From an uncultured Bacteroidales bacterium (GTDB lineage Bacteria > Bacteroidota > Bacteroidia > Bacteroidales > P3), in NCBI GenBank assembly GCA_937884485.1, contig CALGCG010000105.1:1-6019 (forward strand): a stretch of DNA of 6,019 bases, given 5' to 3'. Both the position numbers and the translations under genes were made by a program. Positions 1-5,032 of the stretch are shown one piece after another. The notes below the pieces were generated by a model. That model was not told where the DNA came from and did not search any database. It worked only from the letters and a program-made list of their open reading frames with translations. Each line of letters starts with the position of its first letter. The first letter of the stretch is position 1.

Positions 1-99
1 GAGTTGCTTCGGCACCTCGTATCTCCACGTGCTTATATCAGCGGTGAAGAAATCGCAGCACAAATAGAACGTATGCAAATAAAAATGAATAAAGAGTAA
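1..99 (+). CDS. 3' end of an unidentified upstream gene (partial)
   Basis: Frame 1 is open from the first base of the window to a TAA at 97-99, giving the last 32 residues of a protein whose start lies outside the window. The tail reads as soluble and helical, with an acidic/amphipathic stretch (GEEIAAQIERM) and a Lys-rich end. No family can be named from so little. It lies 19 bases upstream of the next start on the same strand, so it is probably the preceding gene of the same operon. Confidence reflects the clean open frame, the plausible composition and the co-directional context. It would fall if the upstream sequence shows a stop in this frame. Confidence 0.55.
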   Translation, partial: ELLRHLVSPRAYISGEEIAAQIERMQIKMNKE

Positions 100-110
100 T
101 TAAAATTATC

Positions 111-118
111 AAGGAACT
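111..118 (+). promoter_or_regulatory. start-adjacent motif AAGGAACT
   Basis: AAGGAACT directly abuts the ATG at 119. The same octamer abuts the ATGs at 3020 and 3132, and near-copies precede 3519 and 4360. The AAGGA core could pair with the 16S rRNA tail, but it lies only three bases from the ATG, too close for standard Shine-Dalgarno use. It fixes the start of the gene at 119. Confidence 0.55.
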
Positions 119-499
119 ATGAAGTACAAAGGACAATTAAGAGGTAAGTTTTTCAAGGCGATTGGATTCAACGGATGTTTGCTCATCGTCTTTTTGCTGA
201 TTGTAGGCATATCCGTTGCCATTCAGTACACCCACGAAGATACCGTCGTTGCTACGGTACAGTCGATAACCACTCAGCAGAACGTCAGCGGAGGTGGTAA
301 GAGTGGAGATGTGAGTACATCTTACACCTACCTTGTAGGCACCGACAAAGGCACGATGCAGATTGAGCCAAGCGGCATCATGTCGTCAACGGTTTTTGGT
401 ACTCTGAAAGAAGGCAAGACCTACCGATTGCACACTCGCGGCTATTCATTCCCGCTGTTTGGCCTATATCCGTTTATCGTAGATGCGAAGGAGGACTGA
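119..499 (+). CDS. small membrane-anchored protein, one N-terminal helix
   Basis: This is a 126-aa protein of unknown function. After a short basic N-terminus (K/R at residues 2-13), residues about 17-37 form a single strongly hydrophobic helix (GCLLIVFLLIVGISVAI). The remaining 90 residues look like a small beta-rich domain outside the cytoplasm, with a flexible Gly/Ser segment near 58-66. By the positive-inside rule the basic N-terminus stays in the cytoplasm. The end of the domain (TYRLHTRGYSFPLFGLYPFI) loosely recalls DUF1523-type phage-associated membrane proteins, which end in a similar Gly-aromatic then Tyr-Pro pattern; this is from memory and weak. The start at 119 follows an AAGGAACT motif. 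The stop is three bases before the next gene's start, so the two are almost certainly co-transcribed. The helix could also be read as an uncleaved signal peptide. Confidence 0.85.
   Translation: MKYKGQLRGKFFKAIGFNGCLLIVFLLIVGISVAIQYTHEDTVVATVQSITTQQNVSGGGKSGDVSTSYTYLVGTDKGTMQIEPSGIMSSTVFGTLKEGKTYRLHTRGYSFPLFGLYPFIVDAKED
488..494 (+). promoter_or_regulatory. canonical Shine-Dalgarno AAGGAGG
   Basis: AAGGAGG lies inside the last codons of the 119-499 gene, eight bases before the ATG at 503. That is an ideal Shine-Dalgarno spacing. It is the only well-spaced strong Shine-Dalgarno I see in front of a gene here, and Bacteroidales genes generally lack one. It also encodes Lys-Glu, so chance is possible, but it fits translational coupling of the two genes. 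Confidence 0.5.
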
Positions 500-502
500 C
501 GT

Positions 503-859
503 ATGACCAAAGCGAAAAAGCCAAACGAGATACGTGAGGAAGTCCGCAAGCAGATGGCTGCGAAGTACAGGGACGAAATCGAGCGGCTTAAAAAACTTGC
601 AAGCGACCGTTGGGACAATTATATGGACGCAACCAAACGGCTTGCTGACCTACACGACGAGAACGAACAACTGAAAGAGAAACTTGCAGCACAGAAAGAT
701 TGGATAGACCGATTAATGGAGTTCATGGACATGCCCGACGAACAGCGAGGCAAGGCTGTGAAAGAGTACGTGGAGAATAAGCGGATGTCTGAAGAGTTCC
801 GTGAATTATTCTCTCCATACTTTGAAACACTCAATCGGCTGAATATCCTCAGCTGGTAG
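503..859 (+). CDS. small helical coiled-coil protein upstream of terminase
   Basis: This 118-aa, highly charged, almost entirely helical protein has no signal peptide or membrane segment. Residues about 5-75 have heptad-like spacing of Leu/Ile/Met among Glu/Lys/Arg and probably form a coiled coil (DENEQLKEKLAAQ at 52-64). The C-terminal 45 residues form a separate helical segment ending in an aromatic/hydrophobic tail (LFSPYFETLNRLNILSW). A canonical Shine-Dalgarno sits eight bases upstream and only three bases separate it from the previous gene. TerL starts 36 bases downstream. A small helical, oligomerising protein just before TerL could be a terminase small subunit, but I see no clear DNA-binding helix-turn-helix, so the position is the only argument. 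Otherwise it is a phage protein of unknown function. Confidence 0.85.
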   Translation: MTKAKKPNEIREEVRKQMAAKYRDEIERLKKLASDRWDNYMDATKRLADLHDENEQLKEKLAAQKDWIDRLMEFMDMPDEQRGKAVKEYVENKRMSEEFRELFSPYFETLNRLNILSW

Positions 860-895
860 CCAATTCTCCCCCTCTTCATTTTCAACTTAACATTT

Positions 896-2944
896 ATGAC
901 AGACATAACACAAGAATCTTTGCAAAAGAAGCAGGAGGCCATCGACCTGCTGACGAAACGCTACCGCGGCATGGAGAACGTCTGCGAGGGCATCGACATG
1001 CGACTGCGTATGTATTTCGAGGACCTGCTGGAGCACTCGTCGGCACGCTTGGACGACCCAAACGACTGGCACGGACTGTATGAGCTGCTGGGCGCGGCGA
1101 AGTTCCTGCGGTGCCTCGACACATACAACTTCAACACGAAGAAGGTGCAGACGGTGATCCGACTGCGCGAGGGCGAGTGGCGGCAGGACGGGCAGGCGTG
1201 GCGACACATCAGCGGTGGACTGAAATGCCCCGGTATCGCCGGTGGGCAGGTGTATCGCTGGGCACCGTTCCAGGTGTTCGCCCTCGCCAGCATCTACGGC
1301 TTCTACGCATGGATTGACACGCAGATGCCCGCCGGTTCGAAGCCCCAACTGCTGCGCACCGAGCGCGAGAAGGACGGCACCATCTGGGACTATCGCCGAC
1401 TGTGCACCGACTTCACGCTGACCGGCTCGCGCAAGATTGACAAGACGGGATTCGGTGGCTTCATCGGCATGGAGTTCATGCTGTTCGAGGACTACAACAT
1501 GGAGGGCTTCTGCTGTGCCAACTCCGAGGATCAGGCGAAAATCATCTTCCGCCGCATCAAGTACCTGCTGAGCGGTCTCGACACCGAGAACCGTTTCCGA
1601 CTGACCGAGAGCCTGGCGGCGTGGCGTGACAAGTACAGCGAGATTTCGACCGCCAGCATCCGACCCATGACGGCAGGCGGCAAGTTCAAGGACGGATGGT
1701 TCGCCCAGCTCTGTCTGAAGGACGAGTTCGGAGCGGCACCCTACGCCAACGGCAAGAGCGACATGAAGATGCTGGTGGACGTGATTGAGTCGTCGATGGG
1801 ACCGCGCCGCGAACCGCTGAGCGTGACGATGACCTCGGCAGGACGCATCACCGAGGGGCCGTTCATCCAGATACTCGACGGCCTTCACGGAATGCTGGAG
1901 CGCGAGCAGAGCATTGCCAAGGGCGAGGTGCAGCCCGTGCTGACCGACGACCGCACGATGACGCTGCTGCTGGAGCCGGACGCATGGCAGCGCGAGGAGC
2001 AATACCTGCTGACGAACAAGACCGTGCGCCATAAGGTGAACCCGATGCTGGGAGTCATCGTGCAGCACCAGTTCTACGACGACCAGATAGCCAAGGCGCA
2101 GCGCGACGGCGACACGGGCGAGGTGATTGCCAAGCTGTTTAATGTGTACTCGAGCGGGAAGGTGACGAAGTGGATCACGGGCGACCGCATCCGCTTGCTT
2201 CAGAAGACCGATGGCAGGCGCATCGACGATTGCCAGTTTATCGACGAGCAAGGCCGCGAGCGGTGGCATGTGTTCTGTGGCATGGATTTTTCTTCCGGTG
2301 ACGACCTCTTCGCACTCACCTATATGGCCGTGGATTGGTTGCCGTCGAACACGATGCAGGGGCGTTTCTTCGTCGATACCGACTGCTGGGTGCTTGAAAA
2401 AACCATGAAGGAAAGCCCGAACCGCCCGATGTACGAGGAATGGGTGCGCCAGGGATGGTTGCACGTCTGCCCCGGTGAGGTCTTTGACAGCACCTACGCC
2501 ATCAACCGCATCGCGGAACTGGTGGAGAAGGGCATCAACATCTACCACTTCGGCTACGACCCCGCGCAGAGCGTCACGCCTATCAACAACCTGAAGGCGT
2601 GGCTTCAGACCCTCTTCCAGAAGCGCAACCCCAACATCTCGGCCAAGGACATCGCCGACCTGATTCAAAGGATGGTGATACCCGTCAGTCAGACCAGCAT
2701 GACGCAGAACCCCCGCATCGGCGAGATGGAGGAGAAGATGCTGGGCAAAGACGAGTGGATGCACTTCTCGGACAATCCCCTGTGGCCCTGGTGCTTCGGC
2801 AACGCGGCAGTGGAGAGCAAGGGCGACCCACCAATCCGCCGCATCGTCAAGGGCAACGGACACCTGGGGAAGATAGACCCGATACACGGCCTGCTCGACG
2901 CGCTGTATTGCTTCGACTGGAGCGAGGGGAGGGTGGAGAAGTAA
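896..2944 (+). CDS. terL: terminase large subunit (TerL), HK97/Terminase_1 type
   Basis: This is the DNA-packaging motor, which pumps phage DNA into the procapsid with ATP and cuts the concatemer. It has 682 residues, longer than the usual 450-600. The extra length is mainly an N-terminal region of about 110 residues before the ATPase. The ATPase motifs appear in order: adenine-motif Gln at 126 (RWAPFQVFAL); P-loop at 177-184 (GSRKIDKT); Walker B plus catalytic Glu at 272-278 (LCLKDEF, D276/E277); coupling motif at 309-316 (SVTMTSAG). The RuvC-like nuclease follows with D464 (CGMDFSSGDDLFAL), D555 (FGYDPAQ) and a C-terminal acidic pair D661/D668 (KIDPIHGLLDAL). The P-loop is odd: family members usually read R-K-N-G-K-S/T, and here Ile-Asp replaces Asn-Gly, though Lys183-Thr184 remain. 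The start at 896 has no Shine-Dalgarno; its leader is pyrimidine-rich, then A/T-rich. Third positions are strongly G/C-biased compared with the flanking small genes. Confidence 0.96.
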   Translation: MTDITQESLQKKQEAIDLLTKRYRGMENVCEGIDMRLRMYFEDLLEHSSARLDDPNDWHGLYELLGAAKFLRCLDTYNFNTKKVQTVIRLREGEWRQDGQAWRHISGGLKCPGIAGGQVYRWAPFQVFALASIYGFYAWIDTQMPAGSKPQLLRTEREKDGTIWDYRRLCTDFTLTGSRKIDKTGFGGFIGMEFMLFEDYNMEGFCCANSEDQAKIIFRRIKYLLSGLDTENRFRLTESLAAWRDKYSEISTASIRPMTAGGKFKDGWFAQLCLKDEFGAAPYANGKSDMKMLVDVIESSMGPRREPLSVTMTSAGRITEGPFIQILDGLHGMLEREQSIAKGEVQPVLTDDRTMTLLLEPDAWQREEQYLLTNKTVRHKVNPMLGVIVQHQFYDDQIAKAQRDGDTGEVIAKLFNVYSSGKVTKWITGDRIRLLQKTDGRRIDDCQFIDEQGRERWHVFCGMDFSSGDDLFALTYMAVDWLPSNTMQGRFFVDTDCWVLEKTMKESPNRPMYEEWVRQGWLHVCPGEVFDSTYAINRIAELVEKGINIYHFGYDPAQSVTPINNLKAWLQTLFQKRNPNISAKDIADLIQRMVIPVSQTSMTQNPRIGEMEEKMLGKDEWMHFSDNPLWPWCFGNAAVESKGDPPIRRIVKGNGHLGKIDPIHGLLDALYCFDWSEGRVEK

Positions 2945-2950
2945 AGAGTG

Positions 2951-2985
2951 AAGATGGGAAATTCCCCCAAAATTTCCCATCTTTT
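2951..2985 (+). terminator. intrinsic terminator or attenuator after terL
   Basis: A perfect 13-bp stem (AAGATGGGAAATT at 2951-2963 against AATTTCCCATCTT at 2971-2983) encloses a 7-base loop, CCCCCAA. The T-run at 2982-2985 is only four bases and is partly inside the stem. The hairpin starts seven bases after the terL stop. The stem is AT-rich and the T-tract short, so readthrough into the following block or a role in mRNA 3'-end protection is also plausible. Confidence 0.7.
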
Positions 2986-3011
2986 CCAATATTGAAAGAA
3001 TTAGAAAGAAT

Positions 3012-3019
3012 AAGGAACT
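3012..3019 (+). promoter_or_regulatory. start-adjacent motif AAGGAACT (second copy)
   Basis: This exact copy of the octamer seen before the gene at 119 directly abuts the ATG at 3020. It is the main argument that the short reading frame at 3020 is a real gene. Confidence 0.5.
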
Positions 3020-3187
3020 ATGAGAAAAAGACGCAGATTGCATCCGATCGAAATAGCGGCAAAGAACGCATCGTTTGATATTCTCGGATATAGTCTGAAG
3101 AAATACAAAGAAGCATTAAAACAAAGGAACTATGACAGTAGAACAATACGACCAATTCAGAGAGGTCATCAGAAAGAAAGGCTATAA
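3020..3187 (+). CDS. short basic protein, 55 aa, hypothetical
   Basis: An ATG at 3020 opens a 55-codon frame ending in TAA at 3185-3187. The protein begins with a basic cluster (MRKRRRLHP), followed by a plausible helical stretch (IEIAAKNASFDILGYSLKKY) and a basic, polar C-terminus, so the whole is strongly cationic. I do not recognise a family; DNA or RNA binding is possible on charge alone. Its start is preceded by a perfect AAGGAACT. The last 56 bases overlap the next gene in another frame, and that gene's own start motif lies within this coding region. The overlap is long for a phage gene pair, so either this gene or the start chosen for the next one could be wrong. It is the first gene after the terL hairpin. 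Confidence 0.5.
   Translation: MRKRRRLHPIEIAAKNASFDILGYSLKKYKEALKQRNYDSRTIRPIQRGHQKERL
3124..3131 (+). promoter_or_regulatory. start-adjacent motif AAGGAACT (third copy)
   Basis: This exact octamer abuts the ATG at 3132. It lies inside the 55-aa gene that starts at 3020 and supports 3132 as the true start of the following gene despite the overlap. Confidence 0.55.
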
Positions 3188-3506
3188 GCAGTACAACCAC
3201 TCCGGCACGATTCACAATGAGTCGTGGTACTTCTACAAGGGCTTTGCCCATACTGAAGACGAGGACGGAGAGAGTTCACCAGGCTATCAGGTCATATTTT
3301 TGGTGTGGGACCGCCGCAACCATCGCATCGAGATTCCAGTGCCGCAGGAAGATACAATGGGCATCACTCCGCTCATACTGACAAGCAACCATGAGTATGA
3401 GCGCATCGACCTCGAAATTACCGACGACAAGTTGATGGACGTTGACAGCGTGGAGCAATTTGCACACGACTTTTATTTCAATTTCTTACTGATTCACAAA
3501 TTGTAA
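3132..3506 (+). CDS. hypothetical phage protein, 124 aa
   Basis: This is a soluble, acidic protein with no signal peptide or membrane segment, and I do not recognise it. It opens with a short helix containing basic residues (QFREVIRKKGYKQY). An aromatic, apparently beta-rich centre follows (SWYFYKGFAH at 31-40, YQVIFLVWDRRNHRIEIPV at 52-70), and the end is helical and acidic then aromatic (VEQFAHDFYFNFLLIHKL). The alternation suggests a compact alpha/beta fold. The start is set by the abutting AAGGAACT at 3124-3131. It overlaps the 55-aa gene upstream by 56 bases and is 12 bases from the next gene, so it belongs to the same operon. It lies in the accessory block between terL and the spanin-like gene, which gives no specific function. 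Confidence 0.8.
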   Translation: MTVEQYDQFREVIRKKGYKQYNHSGTIHNESWYFYKGFAHTEDEDGESSPGYQVIFLVWDRRNHRIEIPVPQEDTMGITPLILTSNHEYERIDLEITDDKLMDVDSVEQFAHDFYFNFLLIHKL

Positions 3507-3510
3507 ACCA

Positions 3511-3518
3511 AAAGAACT
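3511..3518 (+). promoter_or_regulatory. start-adjacent motif AAAGAACT (variant)
   Basis: This one-mismatch variant of AAGGAACT abuts the ATG at 3519, just after the stop of the preceding gene. It keeps the GAACTATG part but loses one of the two G residues that could pair with 16S rRNA. Confidence 0.45.
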
Positions 3519-4151
3519 ATGATTATTATCAAGACAGCAAACGGCGACCGCTTCATCAATGATTCAGAAACGCTACAAGTCAGCCATGTCAAAGACAGGG
3601 CACAAGTGGAAGTCTGGCCTTCGCGCTGGGGCAACCAGCAACAGCAGCCGCAATACTTCGTCATCGAACATGTGGAAGCGGTCATATATACCAATGCGGC
3701 ACAAGCGACGCAATGGAAGGATGAAGGCTCGGAACTGGAGAAACTGAAAGCCAAGTACGATGAGCACATGGAATGGAGTGAAAAATTACGCGACGAGTAC
3801 ATAAAGATTGAGCAAGAGCGAGACGAACTGAAAGGACGGCTTGCAAAGCTGGAACCACAGCCGAAAGACTACGAGAACGATCTGCTAAGGGATACCGTGT
3901 ACAACGAAATGGAACGCATAGCTATCGCTGAAAGTAATAGACTTAAGAGAGAAAATCCAGGATGGGGCCATATAAAGAGTGGCCACGGCATACGATTCCT
4001 CAATATCGCCAAGGCCAATAACATCGAGACCGTCGGCCAACTCTTAGCCGTTGGTCGTGTAAGGTTCGAGAAGTTCAAGTATATGGGACCGAAGTGCATT
4101 ATAGAATTATCACATGCACTCGAAAATCTATACGGAATTAAGCAATGGTAG
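3519..4151 (+). CDS. coiled-coil protein with RNAP alpha-CTD-like C-terminal domain
   Basis: This is a 210-aa soluble protein with three visible parts. Residues 1-65 form a small beta-rich domain (MIIIKTANGDRFIN, then VEAVIYTN) containing a Gln-rich stretch at 39-45. Residues about 70-113 are a charged coiled coil (ELEKLKAKYDEH through ERDELKGRLAKLE). Residues about 158-206 match the layout of the RNA polymerase alpha-subunit C-terminal domain, a helix-hairpin-helix fold: R-x-L-N with A-x-x-x-x-I-x-T-V-G-x-L-L, then a phenylalanine-rich helix, then G-P-K-C-I-I-E-L and a last helix. In alpha these positions build the domain that contacts UP-element DNA and activators. The match is by pattern only. 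Possible roles are DNA binding, host RNA polymerase or sigma contact, or oligomerisation. The stop overlaps the ATG of the Cys-rich gene, suggesting coupled translation. Confidence 0.88.
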   Translation: MIIIKTANGDRFINDSETLQVSHVKDRAQVEVWPSRWGNQQQQPQYFVIEHVEAVIYTNAAQATQWKDEGSELEKLKAKYDEHMEWSEKLRDEYIKIEQERDELKGRLAKLEPQPKDYENDLLRDTVYNEMERIAIAESNRLKRENPGWGHIKSGHGIRFLNIAKANNIETVGQLLAVGRVRFEKFKYMGPKCIIELSHALENLYGIKQW

Positions 4152-4300
4152 CACGCCGGTACGTTTGCGCCGGTTGCGCGGCGCATGATGAACGGTGGGG
4201 TGGCGTGCGGCATTTCTGCCATCGCTACCTTTGCCTTTGTTACAAGGCGAAGTGTGAGCGGCGGTCGCGGATGATCCGTCGGTTACGCGACATAAAGTAA
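4145..4300 (+). CDS. 51-aa cysteine-rich putative zinc-binding protein
   Basis: An ATG at 4145 opens a 51-codon frame ending in TAA at 4298-4300. It overlaps the preceding gene by seven bases (ATGGTAG), a typical translational-coupling arrangement. The protein has six cysteines: C8 and C11 as a CxxC knuckle, then C25, C30, C32 and C37 (FCHRYLCLCYKAKCE), with histidines at 14, 23 and 26. That is enough to ligate one or two zinc ions. The C-terminal third is very basic (ERRSRMIRRLRDIK), which suits nucleic-acid binding. Without this gene 4152-4359 would be an unexplained gap of about 200 bases in an otherwise tightly packed operon. It is G/C-richer than its neighbours. I do not know a named family; chance is possible because a G/C-rich stretch favours Cys and Arg codons. 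Confidence 0.62.
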   Translation: MVARRYVCAGCAAHDERWGGVRHFCHRYLCLCYKAKCERRSRMIRRLRDIK

Positions 4301-4304
4301 ACCC

Positions 4305-4324
4305 ATAGCGCGAAAACGCGATAT
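4305..4324 (+). repeat. small imperfect inverted repeat
   Basis: ATA-G-CGCG-AAAA-CGCG-A-TAT forms a short hairpin or dyad: a perfect CGCG/CGCG core with an AAAA loop, then an A/G mismatch and an outer ATA/TAT pairing. It begins five bases after the stop of the Cys-rich gene and ends 36 bases before the start at 4360. It has no T-run, so it is not a terminator. It could be an operator or mRNA structure, or chance. Confidence 0.35.
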
Positions 4325-4351
4325 ATGTGCAGAGAGTAAAAACTAAAAACG

Positions 4352-4359
4352 AAATGACT
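4352..4359 (+). promoter_or_regulatory. start-adjacent motif AAATGACT (degenerate)
   Basis: The bases before the ATG at 4360 keep the AA...ACTATG frame of the motif seen at four other starts but lack the GGA core. It helps choose between the ATGs at 4327, 4354, 4360 and 4363, though an A-rich stretch also fits a start at 4354. Confidence 0.3.
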
Positions 4360-4890
4360 ATGATGGATTTCAATGACCCGAATGAGCCCTGGAGACAAAC
4401 GGGATTTGACCCATATAAGGGCATGAGCATCAAGGAACGGCAACAGTCCGGTTGCATACATGGAGTGCTGTTCGTAGTGGCGATGGTGGTGCTGATCATC
4501 ATTGCCGCATTGTGCCACGGGTGTACGACGACGAAGGAAGTCATCGTGGAAAAGGTGCGGACAGATACCGTTTACCAGAACCACATGCAACATGACTCAA
4601 TCCACATTCGCGACTCTGTATGGGTGGAACGATGGACGCAGGGTGATACGGTGTACGTCATCAAGGACCGATGGAAGACCGAATGGCGCGAACGCCTGAA
4701 GACCGACACCGTGTATATGAGCAAGGCCGACACCGTTTACATTGAAAAGACCACGGAGAAGACAAAGACGCTGACGTGGTTTGAGCGTTGGCGGGTAAGA
4801 ATAGGGACGATACTCTTTATTGCGCTGGGGCTGTTCGCATTGTATTGCGGCATCCGCTTTGCGCTAAAAGTAAGAAATAAGCTGCCGTGA
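4360..4890 (+). CDS. DTVY-repeat membrane protein, candidate one-piece spanin
   Basis: From ATG 4360 this is 176 aa; ATGs at 4354 (178 aa) and 4327 (187 aa) are alternatives. A polar N-terminal region of about 33 residues is followed by a hydrophobic helix (residues 34-51) that runs into LCHGC-TTT. The Cys at 55 sits like a lipobox cysteine, but -2 and -3 (His, Cys) are not canonical. The middle is periplasmic in character and built of D-T-V-Y motifs at 69, 96, 116 and 124, with D-S-I/V variants at 79 and 85. A second hydrophobic helix spans about 147-168, before a short basic tail. A lipoprotein-like N-terminus plus a C-terminal membrane anchor is the plan of unimolecular spanins, which fuse inner and outer membranes at the end of lysis. 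I recall similar GC-TDTVY proteins from Bacteroidetes prophages. The spanin role is inference: the non-ideal lipobox and the absence of holin or endolysin here weaken it. Confidence 0.85.
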   Translation: MMDFNDPNEPWRQTGFDPYKGMSIKERQQSGCIHGVLFVVAMVVLIIIAALCHGCTTTKEVIVEKVRTDTVYQNHMQHDSIHIRDSVWVERWTQGDTVYVIKDRWKTEWRERLKTDTVYMSKADTVYIEKTTEKTKTLTWFERWRVRIGTILFIALGLFALYCGIRFALKVRNKLP

Positions 4891-4895
4891 GGCAG
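4882..4895 (+). repeat. short hairpin over the stop codon of the spanin-like gene
   Basis: CTGCC (4882-4886) and GGCAG (4891-4895) form a 5-bp stem around the loop GTGA, which contains the TGA stop at 4888-4890. It has no T-run. It is the first of three hairpins between this gene and the leader of the tail gene. Confidence 0.4.
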
Positions 4896-4900
4896 TGTGA

Positions 4901-4917
4901 ACCATCATTATGATGGT
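4901..4917 (+). repeat. inverted repeat ACCATCA-TTA-TGATGGT
   Basis: A perfect 7-bp stem (4901-4907 with 4911-4917) has a 3-base loop. The sequence after it (CTCATTAAT) has no clear T-run, so it is unlikely to terminate by itself. It could stabilise the mRNA end or be a protein-binding dyad. Confidence 0.45.
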
Positions 4918-4955
4918 CTCATTAATACTCAAAATTTTAAAGTTTTTTATTCATC

Positions 4956-4992
4956 GAGCCGACGCCTTCGAAGGGGTGCGTCGGCTCTTTTT
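4956..4992 (+). terminator. strong intrinsic terminator
   Basis: A perfect 10-bp GC-rich stem (GAGCCGACGC at 4956-4965 with GCGTCGGCTC at 4978-4987) is followed at once by TTTTT (4988-4992). The loop region contains the small palindrome CCTTCGAAGG, which may extend the structure. This should end transcription of the accessory/spanin block, so the tail gene downstream probably needs its own promoter or antitermination. Confidence 0.92.
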
Positions 4993-5001
4993 GCATCGGA
5001 T

Positions 5002-5021
5002 TAACACGGACTAATACGGAC
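5002..5021 (+). repeat. tandem decamer TAACACGGAC / TAATACGGAC
   Basis: Two head-to-tail 10-base units differ at one position (5002-5011 and 5012-5021) and run into an alternating ACACACAC stretch. They lie just after the terminator and 70 bases before the tail gene. One helical turn of spacing would suit a regulator or polymerase contact on one DNA face, but two copies are few and no function is shown. Confidence 0.45.
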
Positions 5022-5032
5022 ACACACACGGC

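Noticed and set aside
887..3043. 718-codon open frame on the minus strand opposite terL
   Set aside because: It is codon-aligned with terL, so it stays open simply because terL avoids TTA, CTA and TCA. Its translation is a low-information mix rich in His, Leu, Val, Arg and Ala with no recognisable motif, whereas the + strand shows full terminase motifs.
2599..3078. 159-codon + strand frame extending past the terL stop
   Set aside because: It is mostly a shifted frame of the terL nuclease region, rich in Arg/Pro/Gly, and ignores the terminator hairpin and the AAGGAACT start at 3020.
4128..4593. Two overlapping minus-strand frames (138 and 117 aa) opposite the Cys-rich and spanin-like genes
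   Set aside because: They cover coding + strand sequence and the intergenic dyad, have no start context like the other genes, and would be the only minus-strand genes in the window.
4564..4740. Repeats encoding DTVY as a possible DNA repeat array
   Set aside because: The repeats are conserved at protein level but vary at DNA level (GATACCGTTTAC, GATACGGTGTAC, GACACCGTGTAT) and are irregularly spaced, so they are a protein feature rather than a CRISPR or DNA repeat array.
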